A stretch of DNA of 64,000 bases from an uncultured Hoeflea sp. (lineage in GTDB: Bacteria > Pseudomonadota > Alphaproteobacteria > Rhizobiales > Rhizobiaceae), in contig NZ_CANMVK010000001.1 of the NCBI RefSeq assembly GCF_947501405.1, positions 1,798,001 to 1,862,000 of the forward strand. The letters are read 5' to 3'. Under the pieces are notes generated by a model. That model did no database searches. It had not been told where the DNA came from and saw only the letters and a program-made list of their open reading frames with translations. The translations under genes were made by a program, and so were the position numbers. This document shows positions 8,595 through 15,430 of the stretch, in pieces; the stretch's first letter is position 1, and each line of letters begins with the position of its first letter.

Positions 8595-9401
8595 ATGCCT
8601 TTTGGCTTCGAACGGGACAGGATCTATAATCGGCGCACTGACATTCACGCTCGATTCCGCGGCCAACAACAAGGCGGCATCATCACGCCGGTCGGGCATC
8701 CACTCGTCATCATCATCACCGGCGCCGAAGGTCTGACTCACGGCTATTCCGATCAACTCCGGGAAGACGGAGCTTTTGAATATTTTGGCGAAGGCCAAGT
8801 TGGCGACATGCAGATGATCAAGGGCAACGTTGCCATCCGCGATCATTCGGCGAATGGCAAGAGCCTGCTTTTGTTTCGCAAGACCAAAGATGGGCTGAGG
8901 TTTCTCGACGAATATGTCTATGAGACACATCGTACAGTGCGAGCGCCCGACCGAAACGGCGATGAGCGAGACGCCTATGTGTTTGAGCTCCAGCCACTCG
9001 AGAGCATCCAAGATACTACTTCCACCTCGGCTTCCGCACCGACGACAAACCTTGCCACACTTCGCGCCCGAGCCATGAGCGCATCGCGCGCCCAAGTCAG
9101 CCAGAGCACTGCCACGCGAACGGTATTCGAACGCAGCAAAGACGTGCGAGATTATGTGGTGGCCCGCGCCGCTGGCGATTGTGAGGGCTGCGGAAGCCCT
9201 GCCCCATTCATCCGCACCAATGGCACGCCTTACCTTGAGCCTCACCATATCCGACGTGTGAGTGACGGCGGACCAGACGATCCGCACTTCGTCATTGCGC
9301 TTTGTCCAAATTGCCACCGGCGTGTTCACCACGGCGTTGATGGCCAGACCTACAATGCCGACTTGCTTGCGACGATGGCCAGATTGGAGCCGGCGGGCTA
9401 A
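8595..9401 (+). CDS. SRA-like/HNH endonuclease (type IV restriction type)
   Basis: The N-terminal 150 residues carry the pattern of SRA/YDG-like recognition domains: IYNRRTDIHARFRGQQQGGI early, then HGYSD, YFGEGQVGDM and GNVAIRDH. The C-terminal domain is an HNH nuclease with CEGC, EPHHIRRVSDGG and ALCPNCHRRVHHG, giving the Cys zinc site and the catalytic His. Proteins of this layout cleave DNA with modified bases. The start at 8595 is chosen over the ATG at 8553 because GGAGAG precedes it and because the SRA domain begins there. It runs against the surrounding minus-strand replication operon, so it is probably an independently expressed cargo gene. Modified-phage restriction is family-based inference. 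Confidence 0.85.
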   Translation: MPFGFERDRIYNRRTDIHARFRGQQQGGIITPVGHPLVIIITGAEGLTHGYSDQLREDGAFEYFGEGQVGDMQMIKGNVAIRDHSANGKSLLLFRKTKDGLRFLDEYVYETHRTVRAPDRNGDERDAYVFELQPLESIQDTTSTSASAPTTNLATLRARAMSASRAQVSQSTATRTVFERSKDVRDYVVARAAGDCEGCGSPAPFIRTNGTPYLEPHHIRRVSDGGPDDPHFVIALCPNCHRRVHHGVDGQTYNADLLATMARLEPAG

Positions 9402-9415
9402 ACCCGCACGACCGC

Positions 9416-10009
9416 TCATGCCACCTGCTCCTTGAACTTGCCCACCTGGTTGCCCCAGGCAGCCCAGCCCGGCCGTTCGGTCCGTGCAAACAGTTCGAGC
9501 TTGGGCACGTTGCCGGTCAGCCGTTCGATGGCGTGGGCAAAATGCTCAGGCTTTCTCGAGTGCTCGCGAACGCCTTCAAAATGGACCTGCGGCTCGCCCT
9601 TGGTCAGGCGTTGATAGCCATTGCCCCGCGTGGCCAGCCAGCATTGCTCCATGCCCGAACGGGTGTGGTAGCCAAGCCCCTTGCGCACATTGCCGCTTTC
9701 GAGAAACAGATGGCCCTGCCCCGGCGGCCCCTTGATTTTCACCCAGCAGAAAGCCACCGTCTTGAAGGTAAAGCCCCAGGCTTCGATTAGCTTCAGCGCC
9801 TCGGGCAGCATCGGCTGCACCACCCACATGAACAGCGCCGCATCCCGCGCGGCGGAGTTTTCCACCGGCAGGGCGCAAATGTCGGCCAGGTCCATGCAGC
9901 CATAATGCTGCACGGCACCGCGGTCCTCACCGCGATGCGACCAGGTGGCAAATCGCCAGGGCGGATCGGCGTAGATCACATCGAACGGGCCGTCGGGAAG
10001 CACGCTCAT
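9416..10009 (-). CDS. MT-A70 family DNA adenine methyltransferase
   Basis: The 197-residue protein has the catalytic DPPW at residues 15-18 (VIYADPPW), followed by MWVVQPMLPEAL and the C-terminal PKLELFARTERPGW segment, the standard MT-A70/MunI-like layout for N6-adenine methylation. The gene starts inside the end of the primase gene (ATGA overlap at 10006-10009), so it belongs to the replication operon. It ends only 14 bases from the convergent HNH endonuclease. It may protect phage DNA from host restriction or mark it for regulation. No specificity domain is present, so the target sequence cannot be told. Confidence 0.9.
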   Translation of the reverse strand: MSVLPDGPFDVIYADPPWRFATWSHRGEDRGAVQHYGCMDLADICALPVENSAARDAALFMWVVQPMLPEALKLIEAWGFTFKTVAFCWVKIKGPPGQGHLFLESGNVRKGLGYHTRSGMEQCWLATRGNGYQRLTKGEPQVHFEGVREHSRKPEHFAHAIERLTGNVPKLELFARTERPGWAAWGNQVGKFKEQVA

Positions 10010-11181
10010 TCCGCAGCCTCCTGCTTTGCCATATTGGCCACATCGCCCCAGTCCATGCCCGGCGGCGCCCAGTCGATCTCTGGATGGCTATCGGCCGGTG
10101 CGCGGGCACGGGCGCGGTGCATGGCCGCCGTGGTGGAAAAGCCGTCGCTGTCGCCATCACCCAAAAACGTGACTTTGGAGAACCGCCCCGGCGGTACGAT
10201 CAGGCACTCCGTATCGGCCATGTCGGGGCAAGGCCCGGAGACCTTGACCATGCGTTTGCGCCCCAGCGCATCCGCGCGCACCATTGTCGGGTGCGGCACG
10301 GATTCCGTGGCCCGGCCCGACATGTTGTCCAGATTGATCGCCACCCAAAGCGCGGTCCATTCCGGCGCCTTCACGTGGTCCCAGCCAAACACGGTCTCCA
10401 GGCCCTCACCCACTGCCAGCCGGTCAAATTGCGGCTGATCATCGCTTGCACCCGTGCGCGGGCCGCGCAGCACTATGCGCCCGCCGCGTTGTGAGCCGCG
10501 CACCTTCTTGGCGTCCAGCTGCTCGCCAGTCTCGGGGTCGAAAAACACCGCCTTGCCGTTGGCCCGCGCAAGATCAAGCCAGGTCTGGTGCACACCGATA
10601 AACCGGCCCGCCGCATCGGTAATGGCGGCAACCATCGCAGGCGCCTCACCCAGCTTGACGAAACACCGCCGCTCTTTCGACCAGGTCCAGTAGGGATGCG
10701 CCGCAATCTCGCGCAGCGTCGGGATACAAGCCGGATTGGCCTCAAGCCCGCGCAGGGCGAAATAGTCCCGCAGCAGATCGCCCGGCCGCCGCGCGGAGCG
10801 CCAGATGCCATGCGCTACGCGCCGCGCCTTCTCACGATATTCATTGACCTCACGCCTGGCGTTGGCCACCTCAGCCGGGCTGCGCACAGGCGCCGGTTTC
10901 ACACCGGTTAGGATCTCGATGGCCTCGGCAAAGCCGCAGCCTGTGACATGGCGCACCAGCCTTATGGCATCCCCGCCCTCACCCGAGGCCCGGCAGGAAA
11001 ACACATTCTTGGCCCGGCTTACGGCAAAGCGATCCGTGCCGCCGCAGCCCGGGCATGGCACACCAGCCTCCGGATTGGCCTTGAACACCGCGCCCAGGCT
11101 TTCGGCCACGCCAATCACATCGGCATTGCGGGCCCGGTCTATCGCCTCCTGCGGAGTCCGCGGCTCACCCATCGCATTCAT
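10006..11181 (-). CDS. Phage DNA primase, zinc ribbon plus toprim domain
   Basis: The 391-residue protein starts with a CHC2-like zinc-binding module (CPGC at 43-46, FSC at 61-63) and continues with DNA-primase core features. These include VGEGLETVF, the toprim glutamate motif, and FLGDGDSDG, the toprim DxD-type motif. It would make primers for the phage replisome with the SF3 helicase downstream. It overlaps the upstream HTH gene by 17 bases and the methyltransferase by 4. A second ATG at 11172 is a possible start. The missing fourth typical zinc ligand may be replaced by a nearby residue. Confidence 0.88.
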   Translation of the reverse strand: MNAMGEPRTPQEAIDRARNADVIGVAESLGAVFKANPEAGVPCPGCGGTDRFAVSRAKNVFSCRASGEGGDAIRLVRHVTGCGFAEAIEILTGVKPAPVRSPAEVANARREVNEYREKARRVAHGIWRSARRPGDLLRDYFALRGLEANPACIPTLREIAAHPYWTWSKERRCFVKLGEAPAMVAAITDAAGRFIGVHQTWLDLARANGKAVFFDPETGEQLDAKKVRGSQRGGRIVLRGPRTGASDDQPQFDRLAVGEGLETVFGWDHVKAPEWTALWVAINLDNMSGRATESVPHPTMVRADALGRKRMVKVSGPCPDMADTECLIVPPGRFSKVTFLGDGDSDGFSTTAAMHRARARAPADSHPEIDWAPPGMDWGDVANMAKQEAAE

Positions 11182-11476
11182 CCAGCAGGTTTTCGAGCAA
11201 CACCGGCTCGGCCGTCACGATGGCCAGGATCCTGTCTGTCAGCGCCACCGGCGAAAGACCATGCGCCTCGGCCGCAGTGGAAACCGCTTCAAAATTGTCA
11301 GCCCGGATGTTGATCCGCCGCCGCGCCACATGGCCGCCATTCTGATTGATGGTGTTGCTGACAAAGCCTGCGCTGCGGCCCATGCGTCGGGCGATTTCGC
11401 CCACACTCATGCCCTGGCTGGCAAAATGCATGATCGCGGCGGTCTGGCTGGGGAAAGTTTCAAACGGCTTGGCCAT
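11165..11476 (-). CDS. HTH protein, first gene of the replication operon
   Basis: About 103 residues with a clear HTH in SQTAAIMHFASQGMSVGEIARRMGRSAG (residues about 8-35), followed by a segment that looks like a ribbon or dimer domain. The reading frame extends to 11536, but GGAGG lies 7 bases before the ATG at 11476 (a second ATG is at 11479), so the longer N-terminus is probably not used. It precedes the toprim primase with overlap and is probably a replication initiator or operon regulator. The exact role is not known. Confidence 0.7.
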   Translation of the reverse strand: MAKPFETFPSQTAAIMHFASQGMSVGEIARRMGRSAGFVSNTINQNGGHVARRRINIRADNFEAVSTAAEAHGLSPVALTDRILAIVTAEPVLLENLLDECDG

Positions 11477-11576
11477 CATCTGCCCTCCGCCGCAACTGTG
11501 GAGAGTGTCATGCGCACGCCCTCCCGTTGATTGCATTGTCGTTGTTGGCTGCTACGTTCGCCGATGGAGACCGATC

Positions 11577-12593
11577 ATGAGTGACAAAAACAACACCCCA
11601 GTTGGAACTAGGCCGGCTAGCGAAAAGCCACAGATCACAGAATTGCAGTGGCAAGCTGCGGCAATTGCCTCGGCCTTTTTCTCCGTTGTGATCGGAGTTT
11701 CCGGCTCCTTGTGGGTTTTGGGCTGGTTGCCAGCTGAGACGCTGGCTCCCGCTACCATGGCCGCGCGTGGTAGGACACTGACGTCCATCGGTGCATTTTT
11801 GGCCGCTATTGTCACCTTCTGCACTGTGGCCTGGCGCGCCAAAGTGGCAGAACGCCAAGCTACAGTGCAGGAAAGACAGTTGGCCAGCACAGAGCGACAG
11901 GCGGTGAGTGTGGATGAGAACAATCTGGCTCTTCTGCTGCAGAAGGGTGCGGAACTCATAGCCGACGAAGACGAAACCAAAGTCACCGCTGGCATCGCCT
12001 CCCTCGGGGCGGCAGCTCTCGCCGAAAACGAGCGATTTGCCACTGAGGCACTCAACCTCCTCGCCAAATACATCGAGCGCAAACACACGATAGACCAAAC
12101 CCACCATTTGTTTAACGCAACGGCAGACATTCTGTCTCAATCCGCAGCAAACAACCGCCACAAAAATGTAGTAATTACCTTTGAATGCGCACCATCTGCA
12201 AATGTGAATTGGGCATTTATTGATGGTGTAAATCGTATTAAGTATATAAATGGATCTTTTCCCAATTCTACTCAAAACAAAGGTGAACTCAATAAGCGTT
12301 GTTTTTATGAGCGTTGCATTTTTTATAATATAGAGTATCATGAATATTCTATTGTTGATCGGTGTATATTTGTTGACAGCAAAATTGGGATTTACTTCAA
12401 TCAAATGAACCATTGTATGTTTCGAAACTGTGATTTTTCTGAAGTGCATTTTAAAAAAGGGATTTATATTTCTGATTTTGTTGAAAGTGGAATAAAAAAT
12501 GGTGGAAATTATTACTATCGAAAGACGCCTCCTATATTTGAAACCAATGAACTCAGAACTGCGGTCATGCCGCTTTTGACTGCCAGGAACTGA
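11577..12593 (+). CDS. Two-TM membrane protein with pentapeptide-like C-terminus
   Basis: The protein has 338 residues. Two hydrophobic helices (about residues 26-50 and 64-88) are followed by a coiled-coil rich in Gln and Glu (AERQATVQERQLASTERQAV) and a helical region to about 185. The last 140 residues have spaced Cys/Phe repeats (CFYERCIFYN, CIFVDS, CMFRNCDF) like a short pentapeptide-repeat fold. GGAG lies 7 bases before the ATG. The first half has ordinary GC content, but from about 12120 the DNA becomes strongly AT-rich, as if the gene were a fusion of two sources. It sits alone on the plus strand between minus-strand phage genes, so it is probably cargo. Superinfection exclusion or membrane sensing is possible but untested. 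Confidence 0.75.
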   Translation: MSDKNNTPVGTRPASEKPQITELQWQAAAIASAFFSVVIGVSGSLWVLGWLPAETLAPATMAARGRTLTSIGAFLAAIVTFCTVAWRAKVAERQATVQERQLASTERQAVSVDENNLALLLQKGAELIADEDETKVTAGIASLGAAALAENERFATEALNLLAKYIERKHTIDQTHHLFNATADILSQSAANNRHKNVVITFECAPSANVNWAFIDGVNRIKYINGSFPNSTQNKGELNKRCFYERCIFYNIEYHEYSIVDRCIFVDSKIGIYFNQMNHCMFRNCDFSEVHFKKGIYISDFVESGIKNGGNYYYRKTPPIFETNELRTAVMPLLTARN

Positions 12594-12628
12594 TGTTTTT
12601 GCCGAGAGCGGATTGCGACTGCACGCCA

Positions 12629-13081
12629 TCACATCACCCCCGCAATGCGCGCATCGAGCTGCGCCAGTTCGCGGATGGCCTCGGCGATCTGCTGGCGGCA
12701 AGCCCTGCCCTCGGCGGGGTCAATCCGGCCGTCAGCCAGCGCCTCAATCACCACATTGAAGACATCCAGGCATTCCCGCGCCACGCGGGAGGCGTCGGCC
12801 AGCGTGGCAGCCGTGGTGTCGCGCCGGTCGCCCTGTCCGAGCTGATAGCCCAGGAGCCGCGCCATCTCGCCCAGCACCACCGGCGCACCGGCCTCGCGGT
12901 CGAGCTCCAGCGCCACGTCGATCCGCGCCTGCCGGTCCTCAGACGCCGAGGCATATTTTGAAAGCTCCGGGCATTTCACCGCGGTGACATGGGAGAACCG
13001 CTCCGGCCCGCCGGCCAGTTTCAGCGCCAGCCGGACGGCGGATTTGAGCGCCTTGCGTTCCTGTTCTGTCGATACCCGCAT
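12629..13081 (-). CDS. CII-like phage regulatory protein
   Basis: The 150-residue protein (from MRVSTEQERK) matches the phage regulatory CII/CP76 type. It has an N-terminal helical HTH region with ALKLAGGPERFSHVTAVKCPELSKYAS and a long helical C-terminus that would oligomerise. The frame extends to 13138, but AGGA lies 7 bases before the ATG at 13081 and family members begin at that point. It is encoded on the leftward early transcript after cro, the usual place for a CII-type activator of lysogeny. Its target promoters are not identified. Confidence 0.8.
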   Translation of the reverse strand: MRVSTEQERKALKSAVRLALKLAGGPERFSHVTAVKCPELSKYASASEDRQARIDVALELDREAGAPVVLGEMARLLGYQLGQGDRRDTTAATLADASRVARECLDVFNVVIEALADGRIDPAEGRACRQQIAEAIRELAQLDARIAGVM

Positions 13082-13269
13082 CGAGATATCCTTTGTTGCC
13101 GGGAAAGATTTGCCCGGTTTTCTTCCGTGACCGGCCAATCCCGGCCCGTCACACTGGGTTCAATCAAGCGCGGCAGGGCCTCGCCCTTGATGGCTTTGCC
13201 CCCGCCGCAACCGCCGCCAGATCCGGGAGGCTGAGGACCGGGCGAAAGGGAAGTGCCATGAAAGACCGA

Positions 13270-13512
13270 TCAGCCATCCGGCGCAGGATCAGGCTCCGGC
13301 TCCCCCGCCCGCGCGGCGGCGACAAGCCTGTGCGCCAGCACAACCGCCGCATCCGGCTCGATCAGCAATGGCTGCGCCGAACCCGCCGCATCGCGAATAA
13401 CCAGCTCAACCCGTGGCTCCCCCTTGACGCGAGCACGGCCAACGCAAACAGTTCCGGTTGCATTGCGCACCCATTTGACAGGAGCAGCCCCGGTGATTTC
13501 GGTTTCAGACAT
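13270..13512 (-). CDS. Small phage protein of unknown function
   Basis: This is an 80-residue product starting MSETEITGAAPVKWVRNATG, with a beta-strand-rich middle (RVELVIRDAAG) and a helical end. A strong double Shine-Dalgarno (GAGGAG then GAGG) precedes the ATG at 13512; the longer open frame to 13710 has none. It lies on the leftward early transcript between cro and the CII-like gene. Its 5' end overlaps by 20 bases, head to head, with the plus-strand zinc-ribbon gene, which is unusual. No function is recognised. Confidence 0.6.
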   Translation of the reverse strand: MSETEITGAAPVKWVRNATGTVCVGRARVKGEPRVELVIRDAAGSAQPLLIEPDAAVVLAHRLVAAARAGEPEPDPAPDG

Positions 13513-13789
13513 CCTCAAACTCCTCGACAAAATTCCGCAATGGAAAGCGCTTGGCGAACTGCCCGACCGAATGGCCGTCATGGAAGAGCGGCTGGCGGCT
13601 CTCGAGGCAAACAGCAAGTCTGGCGATGCGCCCGACCCCTGCCCCGCTTGCGGAGCGCAGCTGGCCTTCAAGGGCGAAAGGCCCGACCCGGTCATGGGCG
13701 TCGTTGGCATAAAGGAACGCAGCTTCGCCTGCGCGGATTGCGGCTACACAACCGAGCGCCAATGGACGGCGGGCGACGGGTATCTCTGA
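13493..13789 (+). CDS. Small zinc-ribbon phage protein
   Basis: The 98-residue product starts at GTG 13493, with AGGAG 8 bases upstream; the frame is open from 13424. The N-terminal half is a helical segment (LLDKIPQWKALGELPDRMAV and a coiled-coil EERLAALEA). The C-terminal half is a four-Cys zinc ribbon with CPAC and CADC spaced by 30 residues. It is encoded on the opposite strand to its neighbours. The clear metal-binding pattern makes it a real gene. Its role may be DNA or RNA binding, but no specific family name is certain. Confidence 0.7.
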   Translation: MISVSDILKLLDKIPQWKALGELPDRMAVMEERLAALEANSKSGDAPDPCPACGAQLAFKGERPDPVMGVVGIKERSFACADCGYTTERQWTAGDGYL

Positions 13790-13798
13790 TGCCATCAT

Positions 13799-14332
13799 TC
13801 AGCCTCCCCGCCAGCGCTGCGGAAGCGAGCGCAGCCAATGGAGAAAGCAATGCCAATCCCATCGTCCGACGAGCTTCTCGTCGAAGAAGAAATCAAGGCG
13901 GCCATTTTCGAAAAGGCCCTCATAGAGCTGGCAGCGGAGTTTGCATCGCGCGATTATCGCGGCTTCGAGGCTGCCCTCGGGCGCATCCTCACAATGGCTC
14001 AGGCCCATCCGGTCGAGCGTTTCCGCCCGCCAGAACGCGCGAATGCAAGCACGTTCGACATCAAGCGCACACAACAGGAAGGCTTCAGCCTCGCGATCGA
14101 AGCCCTTGGTGGTTCGCTCAATCGCGTCCTCAAGCGCTTCCGACCGCGCGGTTAGCTGGGCGATCAGCCAGGCGGACCGGCATCTTGCCGCCGACCGCCT
14201 TTTCTCCGCCGCCACCCGCCGCGCCAAAAGCACCACACGCGCAAGGCTGGTGCGGCGAAAATCCCGCACCGAATGCCCGGTTTGGAAGGCACAGGCCGCA
14301 TTCGCCAGGCGGCGGGAGAGTGCGCGGGTCAT
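13799..14332 (-). CDS. Possible phage protein coupled to cro
   Basis: The 177-residue frame begins with an ATG that overlaps the stop of the cro-like gene (ATGA at 14329-14332), strong evidence for translational coupling. The product is Arg- and Ala-rich with long helices (ALEDAIERTTKGFDREAEAF) and ends in aromatic residues. It is almost entirely antisense to another plausible gene at 13850-14155, which has its own ribosome-binding site. Third-position GC does not separate the two. One of them may be false, or both may be expressed in different phases. Confidence 0.5.
   Translation of the reverse strand: MTRALSRRLANAACAFQTGHSVRDFRRTSLARVVLLARRVAAEKRRSAARCRSAWLIAQLTARSEALEDAIERTTKGFDREAEAFLLCALDVERACIRAFWRAETLDRMGLSHCEDAPEGSLEAAIIARCKLRCQLYEGLFENGRLDFFFDEKLVGRWDWHCFLHWLRSLPQRWRGG
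13850..14155 (+). CDS. Possible small helical phage protein (antisense candidate)
   Basis: A 101-residue product starts MPIPSSDELLVEEEIKAAIF. Amphipathic helices dominate, with a balanced amino-acid composition. GGAG lies 6 bases before the ATG at 13850, and the gene follows the zinc-ribbon gene by 60 bases on the same strand. It is wholly antisense to the cro-coupled frame at 13799-14332, so one of the two may be spurious. No domain is recognised. Confidence 0.5.
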   Translation: MPIPSSDELLVEEEIKAAIFEKALIELAAEFASRDYRGFEAALGRILTMAQAHPVERFRPPERANASTFDIKRTQQEGFSLAIEALGGSLNRVLKRFRPRG

Positions 14333-14565
14333 TCGACGCCCTCCACCGTTTCCTTTTGGCGGGTACGCGCCAACCATTCGAACGTCACACCGTCGACACC
14401 ATTTTTGGATGCGGCGCTGATAACCTGCGGCCAGTGCTTTGGGGCAATGGAATTTCGCAGTCGCATCTGTCGGGCAGCCTCGTAGCCACAACCTATCGAG
14501 GCCGAGAATTGTGCTATCGAGGGCCATCGCGATATCAGATCTTCAATCGATACAGGTGTGTTCAT
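14329..14565 (-). CDS. Cro-like repressor
   Basis: The 78-residue protein starting MNTPVSIEDLISRWPSIAQF carries a Cro/C1-type HTH (FSASIGCGYEAARQMRLRNSIAPKHW). It is transcribed leftward, divergent from the cI-like gene across an 83-base gap that holds operator palindromes. The longer frame to 14682 would cross the operators, so the ATG at 14565 is used. A TTGACC box at 14600-14595 and a TACGAA box 17 bases on would place the transcript start at or next to the ATG, suggesting a leaderless mRNA. It heads the leftward early operon. Confidence 0.85.
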   Translation of the reverse strand: MNTPVSIEDLISRWPSIAQFSASIGCGYEAARQMRLRNSIAPKHWPQVISAASKNGVDGVTFEWLARTRQKETVEGVE

Positions 14566-14573
14566 GTATTTTT

Positions 14574-14636
14574 CGTACTTTAAGTACGATTTTGGGTCAA
14601 GCCAAAATCGTACACAACGAACGATGTTCGTACGAT
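14574..14636. promoter_or_regulatory. cro/cI operator-promoter region
   Basis: A perfect 15-bp palindrome, CGTAC-TTTAA-GTACG, lies at 14574-14588. A second with one mismatch (CGTAC-ACAAC-GAACG) lies at 14609-14623 and overlaps another palindrome, CGAAC-GAT-GTTCG, at 14618-14630. TACGAT at 14631-14636 is a plausible -10 box for cI. The same CGTAC-N5-GTACG motif recurs upstream of the excision/integration operon, so these are probably CI/Cro operators. Confidence 0.75.
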
Positions 14637-14648
14637 AAAACGACCCAC

Positions 14649-15263
14649 ATGAGCACTCCAAAAGACCGACTCCAGCAGGCACGCGTCGCCGCAGGCTATA
14701 AAAGTCCGAGCGATGCCGCTGCGCGTATCAATGCGATCAACAAGAATACGATCATCAGCAACGAAAACGGCCACAGGCCTATATCGAAAAAAATGGCGCT
14801 GATCTATTCGGCTGCTTTTGGTGTTCCTGCCGGATGGCTTTTGTATGGGCATGAGAGCCCTTCAGAGCCCTTGTCCGTACCGCTAATATCGTGGGTGAGT
14901 GCAGGCGCAATATCAGACACCGCGAAGGTCGATGGCGTTTTTGATAGCGTGCCATACGTTCAAGCCGAAGGGTTAGATCCAAACGGTGATTGGATTGCCC
15001 TACGCGTCGATGGCCGATCAATGGACAAGATCAGCCCCCATGACAGTGTCATCTTTGTAAACCGCAAAGAACGTAATCTTGTTCCCAACGCATGCTACGT
15101 CATCGGCGATGGAAACGGTAACGCATCATATAAGCGTTATCGCCCGCCTAACATTTTTGAACCGGTGAGTACCAAACCGGAAGACTATGAAGTAATCACA
15201 TTTAGCGATGACAACACCCCTGATATCATTGGCCGAGTTCGCCGCACCATTCTGAACATGTAG
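14649..15263 (+). CDS. CI-like phage repressor with S24 peptidase domain
   Basis: The 204-residue protein has an N-terminal HTH (residues 1-65) and a LexA/CI-type C-terminal domain. The catalytic Ser124 is in VDGRSMD, Lys162 is in SYKRY, and a cleavable Ala85-Gly86 is in SWVSAGAISD. RecA-stimulated self-cleavage should therefore induce the prophage after DNA damage. The start has no Shine-Dalgarno and lies only about 13 bases from a -10-like TACGAT, so the message may be leaderless, as for lambda cI from PRM. The longer open frame upstream crosses the operators and is not used. The ABC-3C cassette is convergent downstream. Confidence 0.93.
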   Translation: MSTPKDRLQQARVAAGYKSPSDAAARINAINKNTIISNENGHRPISKKMALIYSAAFGVPAGWLLYGHESPSEPLSVPLISWVSAGAISDTAKVDGVFDSVPYVQAEGLDPNGDWIALRVDGRSMDKISPHDSVIFVNRKERNLVPNACYVIGDGNGNASYKRYRPPNIFEPVSTKPEDYEVITFSDDNTPDIIGRVRRTILNM

Positions 15264-15430
15264 GCAGCTTAGGCGGCAAAGGGCTCAGAGCGCGCATTCG
15301 CTGCATCCGGAACGAATGGCCGAAAGGGAGGGAGGCGACCGGTTGCTTTTGTTCACGGGCTGCCGAGAGCAGGCATTTGGACTTAAACCATGCCCGTAAT
15401 CACATTGAGCCAAGAGGCAAGTGGCCACAG

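Noticed and set aside
8460-9419. A 319-codon minus-strand frame opposite the HNH endonuclease
   Set aside because: It is the antisense shadow of a gene with clear SRA-like and HNH motifs and has no motif of its own.
11508-12701. A 397-codon minus-strand frame antisense to the two-TM membrane gene
   Set aside because: No ribosome-binding site, starts inside the CII-like gene, and the plus-strand frame has a good start, membrane helices and a sensible composition.
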